Below, in pieces: positions 17,614-25,073 of a stretch of DNA of 64,000 nt. The translations under genes were made by a program, and so were the position numbers. Every line of letters starts with the position of its first letter. Positions within the stretch are counted from its first letter, which is position 1. The stretch is from Methanoculleus sp. UBA430 (lineage in GTDB: Archaea > Halobacteriota > Methanomicrobia > Methanomicrobiales > Methanoculleaceae), in the NCBI RefSeq assembly GCF_002506585.1, contig NZ_DAXW01000010.1:1509-65508 (forward strand). The letters run 5' to 3'. The notes under the pieces are model-generated. The model saw only the letters and a program-made list of their open reading frames with translations. It ran no database searches and was not told where the DNA came from.

Positions 17614-18288
17614 ATGGCGGAGAAGCAGGATTTCCTATACGTCACTCTGGCGATCGCGATCGTCCTCGTGATCGCTCTCGTCATCAAACCGGCGACGACC
17701 GGCGAGCCGCTCCCGTGGGCCGGGGAGCCGGAGCCGACGACGGTCACCCCGGCGTGGACACCCACGATACCCCCGGGAACCACCGTGCCGACCCCCACCC
17801 CGGTCCCCACCTGGGACGGGAAGCCGCAGCCGATCGGGTTCGTCGACCCCGGGACCTACCAGATTCCGGCCGGGGCGACGCCTCACCAGAACCTGACCAG
17901 CCCGCCGCCGGTGAACGCCTCCACCCCCGCCCGCTGGGTGACCTACGCGACGATCGAGGGGCAGTGGTCCGGGACCACCGGGATCGTCCGGGTCCCGTTC
18001 CCTCTCTGGCGGCTCGACTATTCTGATATCACGACCTCAAACGACGAGATCCCGTTCTTCAACTGCCAGATCGTGGATGCACAGGACCCGAACCGGTTCG
18101 TCAAGATCGTCACCCTCCGCCTCTCCGAGTTCCTCTCGGCAAAGGAGAACCCCGACCTCAAGAAGCAGCAGTGGGTGCACACCTTCTACGAGGGGAACCA
18201 CGACTACTACTTCGTCATCAACACCCGGTGCATCGACGGCTACCACCTGAAGCTCCAGGTGCCGGAGACGTATGTGGGCACACAATAA
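17614..18288 (+). CDS. Surface-anchored protein with Pro/Thr-rich stalk, unknown function
   Basis: 224 residues from the ATG at 17614, which has GAGGT ahead. Residues 6-25 form one membrane helix (FLYVTLAIAIVLVIALVI), then a long Pro/Thr-rich linker (TIPPGTTVPTPTPVPT) and a ~120-residue beta-rich C-terminal domain with WVTYATIEGQWSG and a Trp/Tyr-rich core. Two sequons (NLT, NAS) fit an extracellular location. I recognise no family; similar stalked proteins are common in Methanomicrobiales. Confidence 0.75.
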   Translation: MAEKQDFLYVTLAIAIVLVIALVIKPATTGEPLPWAGEPEPTTVTPAWTPTIPPGTTVPTPTPVPTWDGKPQPIGFVDPGTYQIPAGATPHQNLTSPPPVNASTPARWVTYATIEGQWSGTTGIVRVPFPLWRLDYSDITTSNDEIPFFNCQIVDAQDPNRFVKIVTLRLSEFLSAKENPDLKKQQWVHTFYEGNHDYYFVINTRCIDGYHLKLQVPETYVGTQ

Positions 18289-18471
18289 GTAAGGATAGAC
18301 GCGATCGTTTTGCACCCGGGTGCCGCCAGCCTCTCCCGTCAACTCACGCTCATCCGCGCAGGCACCCCGCTGGCTGCCGACAGGAGCGCCGCCGCGGACC
18401 GGTCGACCGGAGAGGCACTCCGCGACGGGAAGAAGGGGCTCGGCTGCCGGCGGGAACCGGGAAGGGATGAT

Positions 18472-18927
18472 ATGCGATGCGGGAAGATATACGACGGTAT
18501 GAGGCGGCGCCATCTGCTGGGGGCAGAGGAGAAAGAAGAGGTTCTCCATATCATCCATACGGTCCTCGCCGGATGTGACGAGATAGAGATGGGGTACGTC
18601 TTCGGCTCGTTCTGCAGGGAGGATTTTGGCGACGTGGACGTGGCGGTCCTCGTCACCGGAGAACCCGCCCCGTACCAGGCGATGCGGTTCGCGAGGAAGA
18701 TCGAGCGGGAGCTCGAACGAGGGTTCTGTTATCGCTTTGAGGCCGATGTGAAGATCCTCAACACCGTTCCCATCTCCTTGCAGCATGAGGTCATCAAGAG
18801 CGGCAGACTCATATTCTCCCGCGACCGGGAGAGGAGGATCCGGTACGAGGCGGGTGTGCTCTCCCTCTACCTCGACTATGCGGAGACGCTCGACTGGTTT
18901 GACCGGGTTCTGCTCACGAGGGCCTGA
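18472..18927 (+). CDS. MNT-type nucleotidyltransferase (MntA-like antitoxin)
   Basis: 152 residues from the ATG at 18472, preceded by GGAAGGGATG; the frame is open earlier but that part is not protein-like. The minimal nucleotidyltransferase core is clear: GYVFGSFCREDFGDVDVAVLV contains the GS...DxDxxV metal-binding motif. Such proteins pair with a HEPN RNase (HepT), the toxin, which they can inactivate by AMP addition. Here a HEPN-like start codon lies one base downstream but that partner is cut short. Confidence 0.85.
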   Translation: MRCGKIYDGMRRRHLLGAEEKEEVLHIIHTVLAGCDEIEMGYVFGSFCREDFGDVDVAVLVTGEPAPYQAMRFARKIERELERGFCYRFEADVKILNTVPISLQHEVIKSGRLIFSRDRERRIRYEAGVLSLYLDYAETLDWFDRVLLTRA

Positions 18928-18928
18928 T

Positions 18929-19009
18929 ATGGATGAAGGGATCCTCGGGCACCTCCGGGAACTGGACGAGGCAGCCGAAAGCCTCCTCGCTACAATCCTT
19001 TGGAATCAG
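18929..19009 (+). pseudogene. Truncated HEPN (HepT/DUF86-like) partner of MntA
   Basis: Starts one base after the mntA stop, in the standard toxin position, and reads MDEGILGHLRELDEAAESLL before losing any resemblance to HEPN. The catalytic R-x4-6-H motif and most of the ~110-140 residues are missing; the convergent hicA stop codon lies at 19015. Inferred to be a remnant left when the hicBA segment was placed here. The stub is short, so the family call is tentative. Confidence 0.5.
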
Positions 19010-19014
19010 AGGGG

Positions 19015-19257
19015 TTATCTGATTGCCTCAATCAACTCATTCCGGGGTATTCCAGTTGCTTTTGAGACCTCGTCGAGTATCGAATACAGTGTTCCGACCC
19101 TTAGTTCGTTGTGCAGGGGAACGACGACATGAAAATTTCTGTCGTCTTTCCGGGTAACCATCTGAACATGGCTTCCTGTCTGCCTGATATATGTGTAACC
19201 AAGAGATTTGAGGAATTTGACGAGCTTGAATCCGCTAACAACCGGTCGCCTTGGCAT
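19015..19257 (-). CDS. hicA: HicA-type mRNA interferase toxin
   Basis: 80 residues from the ATG at 19257. Fold and motifs match HicA: PVVSGFKLVKFLKSLGYTYI, then RQTGSHVQM with the catalytic His, and VPLHNELRVGTLYSILDE. It cleaves mRNA on the ribosome when free of HicB. The start lies inside the hicB 3' end (23-base overlap), the usual coupling in hicBA pairs. Confidence 0.9.
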   Translation of the reverse strand: MPRRPVVSGFKLVKFLKSLGYTYIRQTGSHVQMVTRKDDRNFHVVVPLHNELRVGTLYSILDEVSKATGIPRNELIEAIR

Positions 19258-19531
19258 TGCGATCGACGGTGAACTGGCATTCAAAGTGCTGACTGAGTGG
19301 TTCGGGGTCACCTTCGTCGAGTTCCAGGATGAAGTCGGGCACCGGTTCGGTCGTAACGGTGATTGTGATCTGCTCTCTCTCTTCGATCTCGCCTTCGAAG
19401 TAGAGTTCTGTTGCCTCTATGATGTTATCGACAAGTTCGCCGATAGTCTCTCCCTCTGTGATGATACCGTGATCTGTAGCACGAGCGGTCCACCCTCCAT
19501 CGTAATAGAATATTTTAAACTCGACTAACAT
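19235..19531 (-). CDS. hicB: HicB-type antitoxin
   Basis: 98 residues from the ATG at 19531, with GAGGTGAG ahead. The N-terminal partial RNase-H-like fold is visible (VEFKIFYYDGGWTARATDHG, then ETIGELVDNIIEATELYF). It neutralises HicA and probably represses its own promoter. A perfect 15-base palindrome lies directly upstream. The C-terminal tail is acidic then basic, with no clear HTH, so DNA binding may rely on another surface. Confidence 0.88.
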   Translation of the reverse strand: MLVEFKIFYYDGGWTARATDHGIITEGETIGELVDNIIEATELYFEGEIEEREQITITVTTEPVPDFILELDEGDPEPLSQHFECQFTVDRNAKATGC

Positions 19532-19540
19532 GGCGCTCAC

Positions 19541-19555
19541 CTCAAATCATTTGAG
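19541..19555. promoter_or_regulatory. Palindromic candidate operator for hicBA
   Basis: CTCAAATCATTTGAG: two perfect 7-base arms around one base, ten bases upstream of the hicB ATG and abutting its ribosome site. A TATA-like GTTTATTATG at 19571-19580 (minus) would start transcription within the palindrome, which is where an autorepressor should bind. Confidence 0.5.
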
Positions 19556-19638
19556 ATGTGTGCAGTTCGGCATAATAAACGTAGTGCCGATACCGGGTCC
19601 GGTGTTCCGCGGGGTAGCGTCCTTCTGCTCTGGCACTC

Positions 19639-19662
19639 TCCCCGGGCTAAAGCCCGGGGGTT
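19639..19662. repeat. Stem-loop resembling a TnpB-element right end
   Basis: CCCCGGGCTAAAGCCCGGGG forms an 8-bp stem with a four-base loop, followed by GTTTTCCTGCAC. It looks like the terminal hairpins of the two TnpB elements in this window, but no transposase remnant adjoins it. It could equally be a plain transcription-related hairpin. Confidence 0.3.
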
Positions 19663-19725
19663 TTCCTGCACCCCGTAGACCCCCCGACCTTCGACGAGGT
19701 GTGGCGAAAACAGACCGCCGAAAAA

Positions 19726-19739
19726 AAGCCCGGGGCCCT
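19726..19739 (-). terminator. Terminator after the agmatinase gene
   Basis: On the minus strand, immediately after the stop codon, a GC-rich GGGCCCCGGGC palindrome runs into seven T's. This would end the eIF5A-agmatinase transcript. Confidence 0.6.
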
Positions 19740-20591
19740 TCACCGCCCGGCAACCCAATGCCGGGCGATGAACTCCCGCACCATCTGCGCCGCCACCGCC
19801 GCCGTCTGGCCGGAGTCGAACGGGGCGACCTCCACGTAGTCGAACCCCACGACCTGCGGGGCAAGGGTCCGCACGACCTCCCGGATATCGAGCGGCGTCA
19901 TCCCGAACGGCTCGGGCGTCCCGAGGCCGGGGGTGAAGCAGCAGTCGATCGCGTCGGCGTCGATCGAGAGGTAGGTCCTCCTCTCCCCGATATGCTCCCG
20001 CACCTCCTGGAGCACGGCGCCGATCCCCCGCTCCCGCACCGTATCGGCGGTATACAGCCGTGTCTCCTCGGCCGCAACCGCGAACTGCTCGGCATCACCG
20101 CTCCGGGCGCCGATGATCACGACGTCCCCGACCCCATCGAGGACGCGCCGGGTGACGCACCCGTGGCTGTAGGGTGTCCCGTCGAGTTCGTCCCGCAGGT
20201 CCAGGTGCGCGTCGCAGACGACGTAGACCTCCGGCGCCACCGCCCTGACCGCACCGACCGTCGCGGTATGCTCGCCGCCGAGCATCACCGGCACTTTCCC
20301 GTCGCCGGCGATATCGCTCACGACGTCGGCCACCTGGCCCACGAGATCCTCCGGGACCTTCAAGACCGCAAGGTCGCCGAGGTCCGTGACCGGCACCTCG
20401 CAGAAGTCTATCCCGGTCGAGGGTTCGTAGGACTCAAAGTTGAGCGAGACCTCCCGGATCGCCCGGGGGCCAAACCGTGTCCCGGGCCGAAACGACGTCG
20501 TGGCGTCGTAGGGGACGCCGAAGACGGCATAGCGGGCGTCCTCGTAGGACGCATCCGCATCCGCAAAATGGAGATGGGCGAGCTCGTGCAT
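19740..20591 (-). CDS. speB: Agmatinase (ureohydrolase family)
   Basis: 283 residues from the ATG at 20591; longer TTG (20624) and GTG (20615) starts overlap or abut eIF5A and cannot be excluded. The Mn-binding motifs of the family are visible: GGEHTATV, DAHLDLRDEL and SIDADAIDCCFTPG, with a Cys-Cys where DPxxAPG-type residues are more usual. It hydrolyses agmatine to putrescine and urea, feeding polyamine synthesis. It is coupled to eIF5A, whose hypusine is made from spermidine. Confidence 0.88.
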   Translation of the reverse strand: MHELAHLHFADADASYEDARYAVFGVPYDATTSFRPGTRFGPRAIREVSLNFESYEPSTGIDFCEVPVTDLGDLAVLKVPEDLVGQVADVVSDIAGDGKVPVMLGGEHTATVGAVRAVAPEVYVVCDAHLDLRDELDGTPYSHGCVTRRVLDGVGDVVIIGARSGDAEQFAVAAEETRLYTADTVRERGIGAVLQEVREHIGERRTYLSIDADAIDCCFTPGLGTPEPFGMTPLDIREVVRTLAPQVVGFDYVEVAPFDSGQTAAVAAQMVREFIARHWVAGR

Positions 20592-20616
20592 GCCCGTCTT
20601 CGAGAGCCAGAACACG

Positions 20617-20994
20617 TCACTCAAGTTTCTTCTTACCCAGGGACGAGATGTAGGCGATCTCCTGGCCGGGTTCCAGGCCGCCGACCTGGTCTTCGGTTAC
20701 CGTGAGTTCGAACATCTCAAAGTCCTTGACGTCCATGAGCTGAAGGGTCGTGCCGGCGATCGATATGACCTGCGCAATCTTGCGTTCCACCACCGGGACG
20801 TAAGTCTTCGCCGAGACCGGCTGGACGACCGAGCGCTTCACACCGTCAAAGATGCCGATGCAGTCGATCCGGGACTTTGCTGCCCCGTGCTTCCCGGGCT
20901 TGGAGATAGCGATGGAGACAATCTTGCAAGGCTCATCTTCAATGACGACGTAGCGTCCCTCTTTCAGCTTTCCAACTTCTGTTTGTTCCTTCAT
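20617..20994 (-). CDS. eif5A: Translation factor eIF5A (aIF5A)
   Basis: 125 residues, typical of archaeal eIF5A: an SH3-like N-domain and an OB-fold C-domain. The hypusination loop is SKPGKHGAAKSR, with modified Lys35. It rescues ribosomes stalled on difficult sequences such as proline runs. It lies first in a two-gene unit with agmatinase. Confidence 0.96.
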   Translation of the reverse strand: MKEQTEVGKLKEGRYVVIEDEPCKIVSIAISKPGKHGAAKSRIDCIGIFDGVKRSVVQPVSAKTYVPVVERKIAQVISIAGTTLQLMDVKDFEMFELTVTEDQVGGLEPGQEIAYISSLGKKKLE

Positions 20995-21084
20995 ATTGTC
21001 TCACTCGATAAACGCGTGATTAATGTATCTGGATTACATTACATAAATACACCGTAGAACAAGGTATGTTATGAGGAATTTTTG

Positions 21085-21864
21085 ATGGAGTTCATCCGTG
21101 CGTGTGACGACCTGGCGGGGGCTGTTTCTGATGCTGTAGCCGGCATGGTCGGAACGCCGGAAGCAGGAGAGTTCGTGAAGATGGGCGCGGACGGCACGCC
21201 CACGAAACTGATCGACCAGGTCGCAGAGGATATCGTCGTAGACTACTTCCGGAGCCACCCGTGCTGCCGGCGGCTGATCAGCGAGGAACTCGGGTGCGCC
21301 GATATGGGCGGGGAGAGAGGCACCATCTTCCTCGACCCGGTCGACGGCACCTACAACGCCGTCGTCGGGATCCCTTTCTACGCTCTCTCCATAGCGTATG
21401 CAGAAGAAGGTGTCGTCCAGCAGGGATACGTCCGTAACCTTGCCACGAACGAGACGTTCCACGCCGTCAGGGGGCGGGGCGCTTTCCTCGACGGGCACCC
21501 TATCCGTGTCTCGAGTTCATCGCTCCTCCAGGAGAGCGCCATGAGCGTCTACGGCGGCCGCAAGTCCGACCCGGCCCGCGTTCTCGGGCTCGGCCGGCAC
21601 ATCCGGCGGTGGCGCCTCCTCGGTGCATCGGCGCTCGAACTCTGTTACGTCGGGTGCGGTCGCATCGACGGCTTCGTCGACTTGCGGGGGACGCTCCGCG
21701 TCACGGACGCGGCGGCCGGGATGCTGGTCTGCGAGGAGGCCGGCGGCACCGTCTCCGATCTCGAGGGGAACGCCCTCGTCTTCCCCGACGAGGTCGCCGT
21801 CGGCCGGAGCCTCGTCGCCACGAACGGGATCGTGCATAACAAAGTCATCGAGTACCTGAGGTAG
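21085..21864 (+). CDS. Bifunctional fructose-1,6-bisphosphatase/inositol monophosphatase
   Basis: 259 residues from the ATG at 21085, with GAGGA upstream. Metal-binding motifs of the lithium-sensitive phosphatase superfamily are present: LISEELG, FLDPVDGTYNAV, and a C-terminal ALELCYVGCGRIDGFVD. The archaeal members dephosphorylate both FBP and inositol-1-phosphate. Eight bases separate it from the NAD kinase gene, which is often linked or fused to this enzyme in archaea. Confidence 0.9.
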   Translation: MEFIRACDDLAGAVSDAVAGMVGTPEAGEFVKMGADGTPTKLIDQVAEDIVVDYFRSHPCCRRLISEELGCADMGGERGTIFLDPVDGTYNAVVGIPFYALSIAYAEEGVVQQGYVRNLATNETFHAVRGRGAFLDGHPIRVSSSSLLQESAMSVYGGRKSDPARVLGLGRHIRRWRLLGASALELCYVGCGRIDGFVDLRGTLRVTDAAAGMLVCEEAGGTVSDLEGNALVFPDEVAVGRSLVATNGIVHNKVIEYLR

Positions 21865-21872
21865 GGTTGCGT

Positions 21873-22688
21873 ATGAAGATCGTGCTGGTATCGCGCATCG
21901 ACGATGAGAATGCGCTCCGCTACACCGCGGAACTTGCCCGGGAGCTCGAAGGCCTGGGACATGACGTCGTCTTCGAAGAGGGCACAGCGAGGCATATCGG
22001 GAAGAAGGAGGGCATACCGTTTGAGGAGCTCGCCGGTGACCTTGTCGTGGTCGTCGGCGGTGACGGTTCGGTCCTCCTCACCGTCCACCAGATGAAGAAG
22101 CAGGTTCCGGTCCTCGGGATTAACTGGGGCGAGGTGGGGTTCCTTGCGGACCTGGAGCCCGCCGAAGCGCGCGCGTTCTTCGCAGCCCACAAAAGCGGCT
22201 TTGAGGTCGAACGCCGGTTGAGGATCAGCCTCTCTGTTAACGGGCGGCGGTTCGGCGACGCTCTCAACGAGGCGGTCATCGTCACTGACCGGCCGGCGAA
22301 GATGCTCCGGTTCGGCGTCTACGTCGACGGGACGCCTGCAGAAGAGTTCAGGGCCGATGGCCTGCTCATATCGACCCCGACCGGGTCGACCGCCTACGCC
22401 ATGAGCGCGGGGGGGCCGATCGTCGATCCCAGGATCGAGGGATACCTTCTCGTACCGCTCGCACCCTACATGCTCTCGTCCCGTCCCCGCCTCATCAGCA
22501 CCGGGAGGGATCTTGCGATCACCCTTGAGACCGATAAGCCGGCGCACCTCGTCATCGACGGGCAGAGCCCGTTTGAACTGGAGAAGGAGGTCACGGTCAC
22601 GGTCAAGAAATCGGCCGATCCCGCTCTCTTCGTCCATACGGGCAAACCCTTCTTTGAGAAGGTGAACCATAAACTGCGCAACCTCTGA
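21873..22688 (+). CDS. nadK: NAD kinase
   Basis: 271 residues from the ATG at 21873. Diagnostic motifs: VVVVGGDGSVLLTV (GGDG), LNEAVI, and LISTPTGSTAYAMSAGGPIV. It phosphorylates NAD to NADP using ATP or polyphosphate. It is translated right after the FBPase/IMPase gene. Confidence 0.95.
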   Translation: MKIVLVSRIDDENALRYTAELARELEGLGHDVVFEEGTARHIGKKEGIPFEELAGDLVVVVGGDGSVLLTVHQMKKQVPVLGINWGEVGFLADLEPAEARAFFAAHKSGFEVERRLRISLSVNGRRFGDALNEAVIVTDRPAKMLRFGVYVDGTPAEEFRADGLLISTPTGSTAYAMSAGGPIVDPRIEGYLLVPLAPYMLSSRPRLISTGRDLAITLETDKPAHLVIDGQSPFELEKEVTVTVKKSADPALFVHTGKPFFEKVNHKLRNL

Positions 22689-22754
22689 TCCCGTCATACC
22701 GCAAACCGAGATTTTATGAGCGACCGCGGGGACTATCTGCACACTGGAGTGAGT

Positions 22755-23477
22755 ATGATCATGGAAGACCAGATGCGCACGGAGTTCTCCTATGCGGAGA
22801 TCGCAGAGACGCTGAAGAAGACCCTCGACCTCCGGGGGTCACCGGTCGCGGTAAAATTTGCAAAGAGTCCCGAAGGCATCCCCGAATCGGTCGGCCCGAT
22901 CGAGGAGACGGTCCGCCACTGCCAGATGGTCAGCCGGGCCCGTCTCGACGGCGAGATCTTCTACGCGACCGCCGAGAAACACGTCTGCATGGGAGGCGGC
23001 TGGGCCCTCGGGCTGAAGGAACTCACGCAGAGTCTTCGAACGGGGGAGTTCTATTACAAACTCGGCAAGTTCGAGAGCTGGGCCGCCTGCATGCGGACCA
23101 TCCAGCAGGTGCCGCACGTCCCCGAACTCGAGACCTACGCGACGGTCTATGCCCCGCTTGAGAAGACGCCGTTTGACCCGCACGTCGTCATCATCATTGC
23201 AAACCCGCGGACGATGCTCAAACTCGCGCAGGCCACGCTTTACCAGCTCGGCGGACGGATCGAGTCCGGGATGTCGGGGATCCAGTCGGTCTGCGCGGAC
23301 GCGACCGCGCAGCCCTACCTCACCGGCCGGATCAACTACTCCCTCGGGTGCGACGGCTCGCGCCGGTTCTCCGGCATCGAGGACGGCGAGCTCGTCATGG
23401 GCATCCCCGCCGAGATCCTCCCGGAGTTTGCCCGGGCTCTCACGATCGTCGCCGGGGCGCCCGGGTCCGTGCGGTAA
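22755..23477 (+). CDS. DUF169 family protein
   Basis: 240 residues from the ATG at 22755, which has GGAGTGAG just ahead; the frame stays open to an ATG at 22716. Family features are LRGSPVAVKF near the start, Cys-containing VRHCQMV and KHVCMGGGWALGL, and SGMSGIQSVCADATA. The conserved cysteines suggest metal or cofactor binding. The biochemical role is not established; the family is common in methanogens. Confidence 0.85.
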   Translation: MIMEDQMRTEFSYAEIAETLKKTLDLRGSPVAVKFAKSPEGIPESVGPIEETVRHCQMVSRARLDGEIFYATAEKHVCMGGGWALGLKELTQSLRTGEFYYKLGKFESWAACMRTIQQVPHVPELETYATVYAPLEKTPFDPHVVIIIANPRTMLKLAQATLYQLGGRIESGMSGIQSVCADATAQPYLTGRINYSLGCDGSRRFSGIEDGELVMGIPAEILPEFARALTIVAGAPGSVR

Positions 23478-23494
23478 CAGCACGGCTCTCCCCA

Positions 23495-23503
23495 CCCTTT
23501 TTT
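23495..23503 (+). terminator. Poly-T terminator after the DUF169 gene
   Basis: CCCTTTTTTGCG starts 18 bases after the stop codon, between the DUF169 gene and the ACT-protein gene. Confidence 0.5.
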
Positions 23504-23598
23504 GCGGCACCCCCTCCCGTCGATAGGTCCGTTCTGGGGTACAAGGCTTATCTCCCCGGCAGGTCAACTCTTCAGCAGGTGGTTTTTTGCAGGTATCC

Positions 23599-24087
23599 AT
23601 GAAGCTCGAGATGAAAGACCGGCCCGGACAGCTGGTCGCGGCTCTCAAACCGATCTCGGCCGTCGGGGGAAACATCATAGCGGTCATCCACCAGAGAGAG
23701 ACCCCGGCGGCCACAGAGACGCTGGACGTCCAGATCGTCCTGGAACTCCCCGAGGGGCGTCTCGACAACCTCCTTGAACTCCTCAGGGAGCAAGGCGTCA
23801 GCGTCGTGCGCATCGGCGAGGAGCGGCTCCTCTACGAGTGCACCCTGATCATGATCGGCCACTTGATGCACACGGACCTCTCCGACACGGTCGACTCTAT
23901 CGACCGGACCGGCTCGGCCGAGGTGACGGGGCTCTCCCTCGTTATGCCGGCGATCAATGCCCCCTCGTCGGCCCGCATCACCATCCGTTCGACCACCCGG
24001 ACAGAGATGGCAAAGGCGATCCGGATCCTCCGCGGCGTCGCGGAGCGGAAGAGCCTCCTCATCATCGAGCCCCTGGAGGGTGCATGA
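23599..24087 (+). CDS. ACT-domain regulatory protein linked to homoserine dehydrogenase
   Basis: 162 residues from the ATG at 23599 (a TTG at 23587 is the alternative). Two ACT-like modules follow each other: KDRPGQLVAALKPISAVGGN at the N-terminus, and a second, weaker half after ECTLIMIGHLMH. ACT domains bind amino acids. Its stop codon overlaps the start of the homoserine dehydrogenase gene (ATGA), so it is very probably the allosteric partner of that enzyme, which lacks a C-terminal ACT domain. Confidence 0.85.
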   Translation: MKLEMKDRPGQLVAALKPISAVGGNIIAVIHQRETPAATETLDVQIVLELPEGRLDNLLELLREQGVSVVRIGEERLLYECTLIMIGHLMHTDLSDTVDSIDRTGSAEVTGLSLVMPAINAPSSARITIRSTTRTEMAKAIRILRGVAERKSLLIIEPLEGA

Positions 24088-25073
24088 TGCGGATCGCGCT
24101 CCTGGGGCTGGGTTCCGTCGGCCGGGGCATCGTCCGGACGATCCTTGCAAAAGACCTCGATATCACCGTCACCGGCCTTGCCGACTCGCGAAGCGGCATC
24201 ATCGACGCCGGCGGGATCGACCTTCTAGCGGCGCTCGCCAGAAAGGAGGAGGGCGGCCCCTGCGGCCGCCCGGATGTCAGCCCCGCGGACGTGGTGGCGA
24301 AGGCGGAGTACGACGTCCTCGTCGAGGTGACCCCGACGAACGTGGAGACCGCCGAGCCGGCGCTGGGCCACATGCGGGCGGCCCTCCGGCGGCACAAGCA
24401 CGTCGTCACCTCAAACAAAGGCCCGATCGCCATCGCCTACCCTGAACTCCGGGCGCTTGCGGCGGCAAACGGCGTCTTCCTGAAGTACGAGGCGACGGTC
24501 TGCGGGGCGATCCCGCTCATCCATGCGATACAGGAGGGGCTTGCCGGGAACACCATCTCCCGGCTCTCCGGCGTCTTCAACGGCACCTGCAACTACATCC
24601 TTACCCGGATGGCCGCAGAAGGCCTCACCTACGAGCAGGCCCTTGCCGAGGCGCGGGAACTCGGGTACGCCGAGGCGGACCCCACCTACGACGTCGAAGG
24701 GATCGACGCGGCGATCAAACTCGTCATTCTCGCAAACACCGTCCTTGATATGCATGCAACGCTCGACGACGTAGAGAGGACGGGGATCACCCTCCTGACA
24801 CCCGACGCCCTGCAGCTTGCGGAGGACCAGGACTGCACCATCCGGCTGATCGGCGAGATCATCCCGGGTGCCGGGGTGCTCCGCGTCTCTCCGCGGATCA
24901 TCCCGAAGGCCCACCCGCTCGTCGTCGAAGGAACGCTCAACGCCGTCACCGTGGAGGCGGACCTCGCCGGGGACCTCACGTTCATCGGGAAGGGCGCGGG
25001 TTCCATCGAGACCGCCAGTGCCGTGATCGGCGACCTCCTCGCTATCCGGGAGCGGCATGTCCAGGGTTCTTGA
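24084..25073 (+). CDS. hom: Homoserine dehydrogenase
   Basis: 329 residues. Rossmann motif LLGLGSVGRGIV at the start; catalytic-domain signatures TSNKGPIA, SGVFNGTCNYIL and the lysine in EGIDAAIKLVILA. It reduces aspartate semialdehyde to homoserine for Thr/Met synthesis. Short form without ACT domain, consistent with regulation by the separate ACT protein encoded upstream. The next gene overlaps its 3' end by 17 bases. Confidence 0.94.
   Translation: MMRIALLGLGSVGRGIVRTILAKDLDITVTGLADSRSGIIDAGGIDLLAALARKEEGGPCGRPDVSPADVVAKAEYDVLVEVTPTNVETAEPALGHMRAALRRHKHVVTSNKGPIAIAYPELRALAAANGVFLKYEATVCGAIPLIHAIQEGLAGNTISRLSGVFNGTCNYILTRMAAEGLTYEQALAEARELGYAEADPTYDVEGIDAAIKLVILANTVLDMHATLDDVERTGITLLTPDALQLAEDQDCTIRLIGEIIPGAGVLRVSPRIIPKAHPLVVEGTLNAVTVEADLAGDLTFIGKGAGSIETASAVIGDLLAIRERHVQGS

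Noticed and set aside
18310..18471. 54-residue N-terminal extension of the MNT nucleotidyltransferase
   Set aside because: Not protein-like for the family; the ATG at 18472 has a good ribosome site and gives the usual length.
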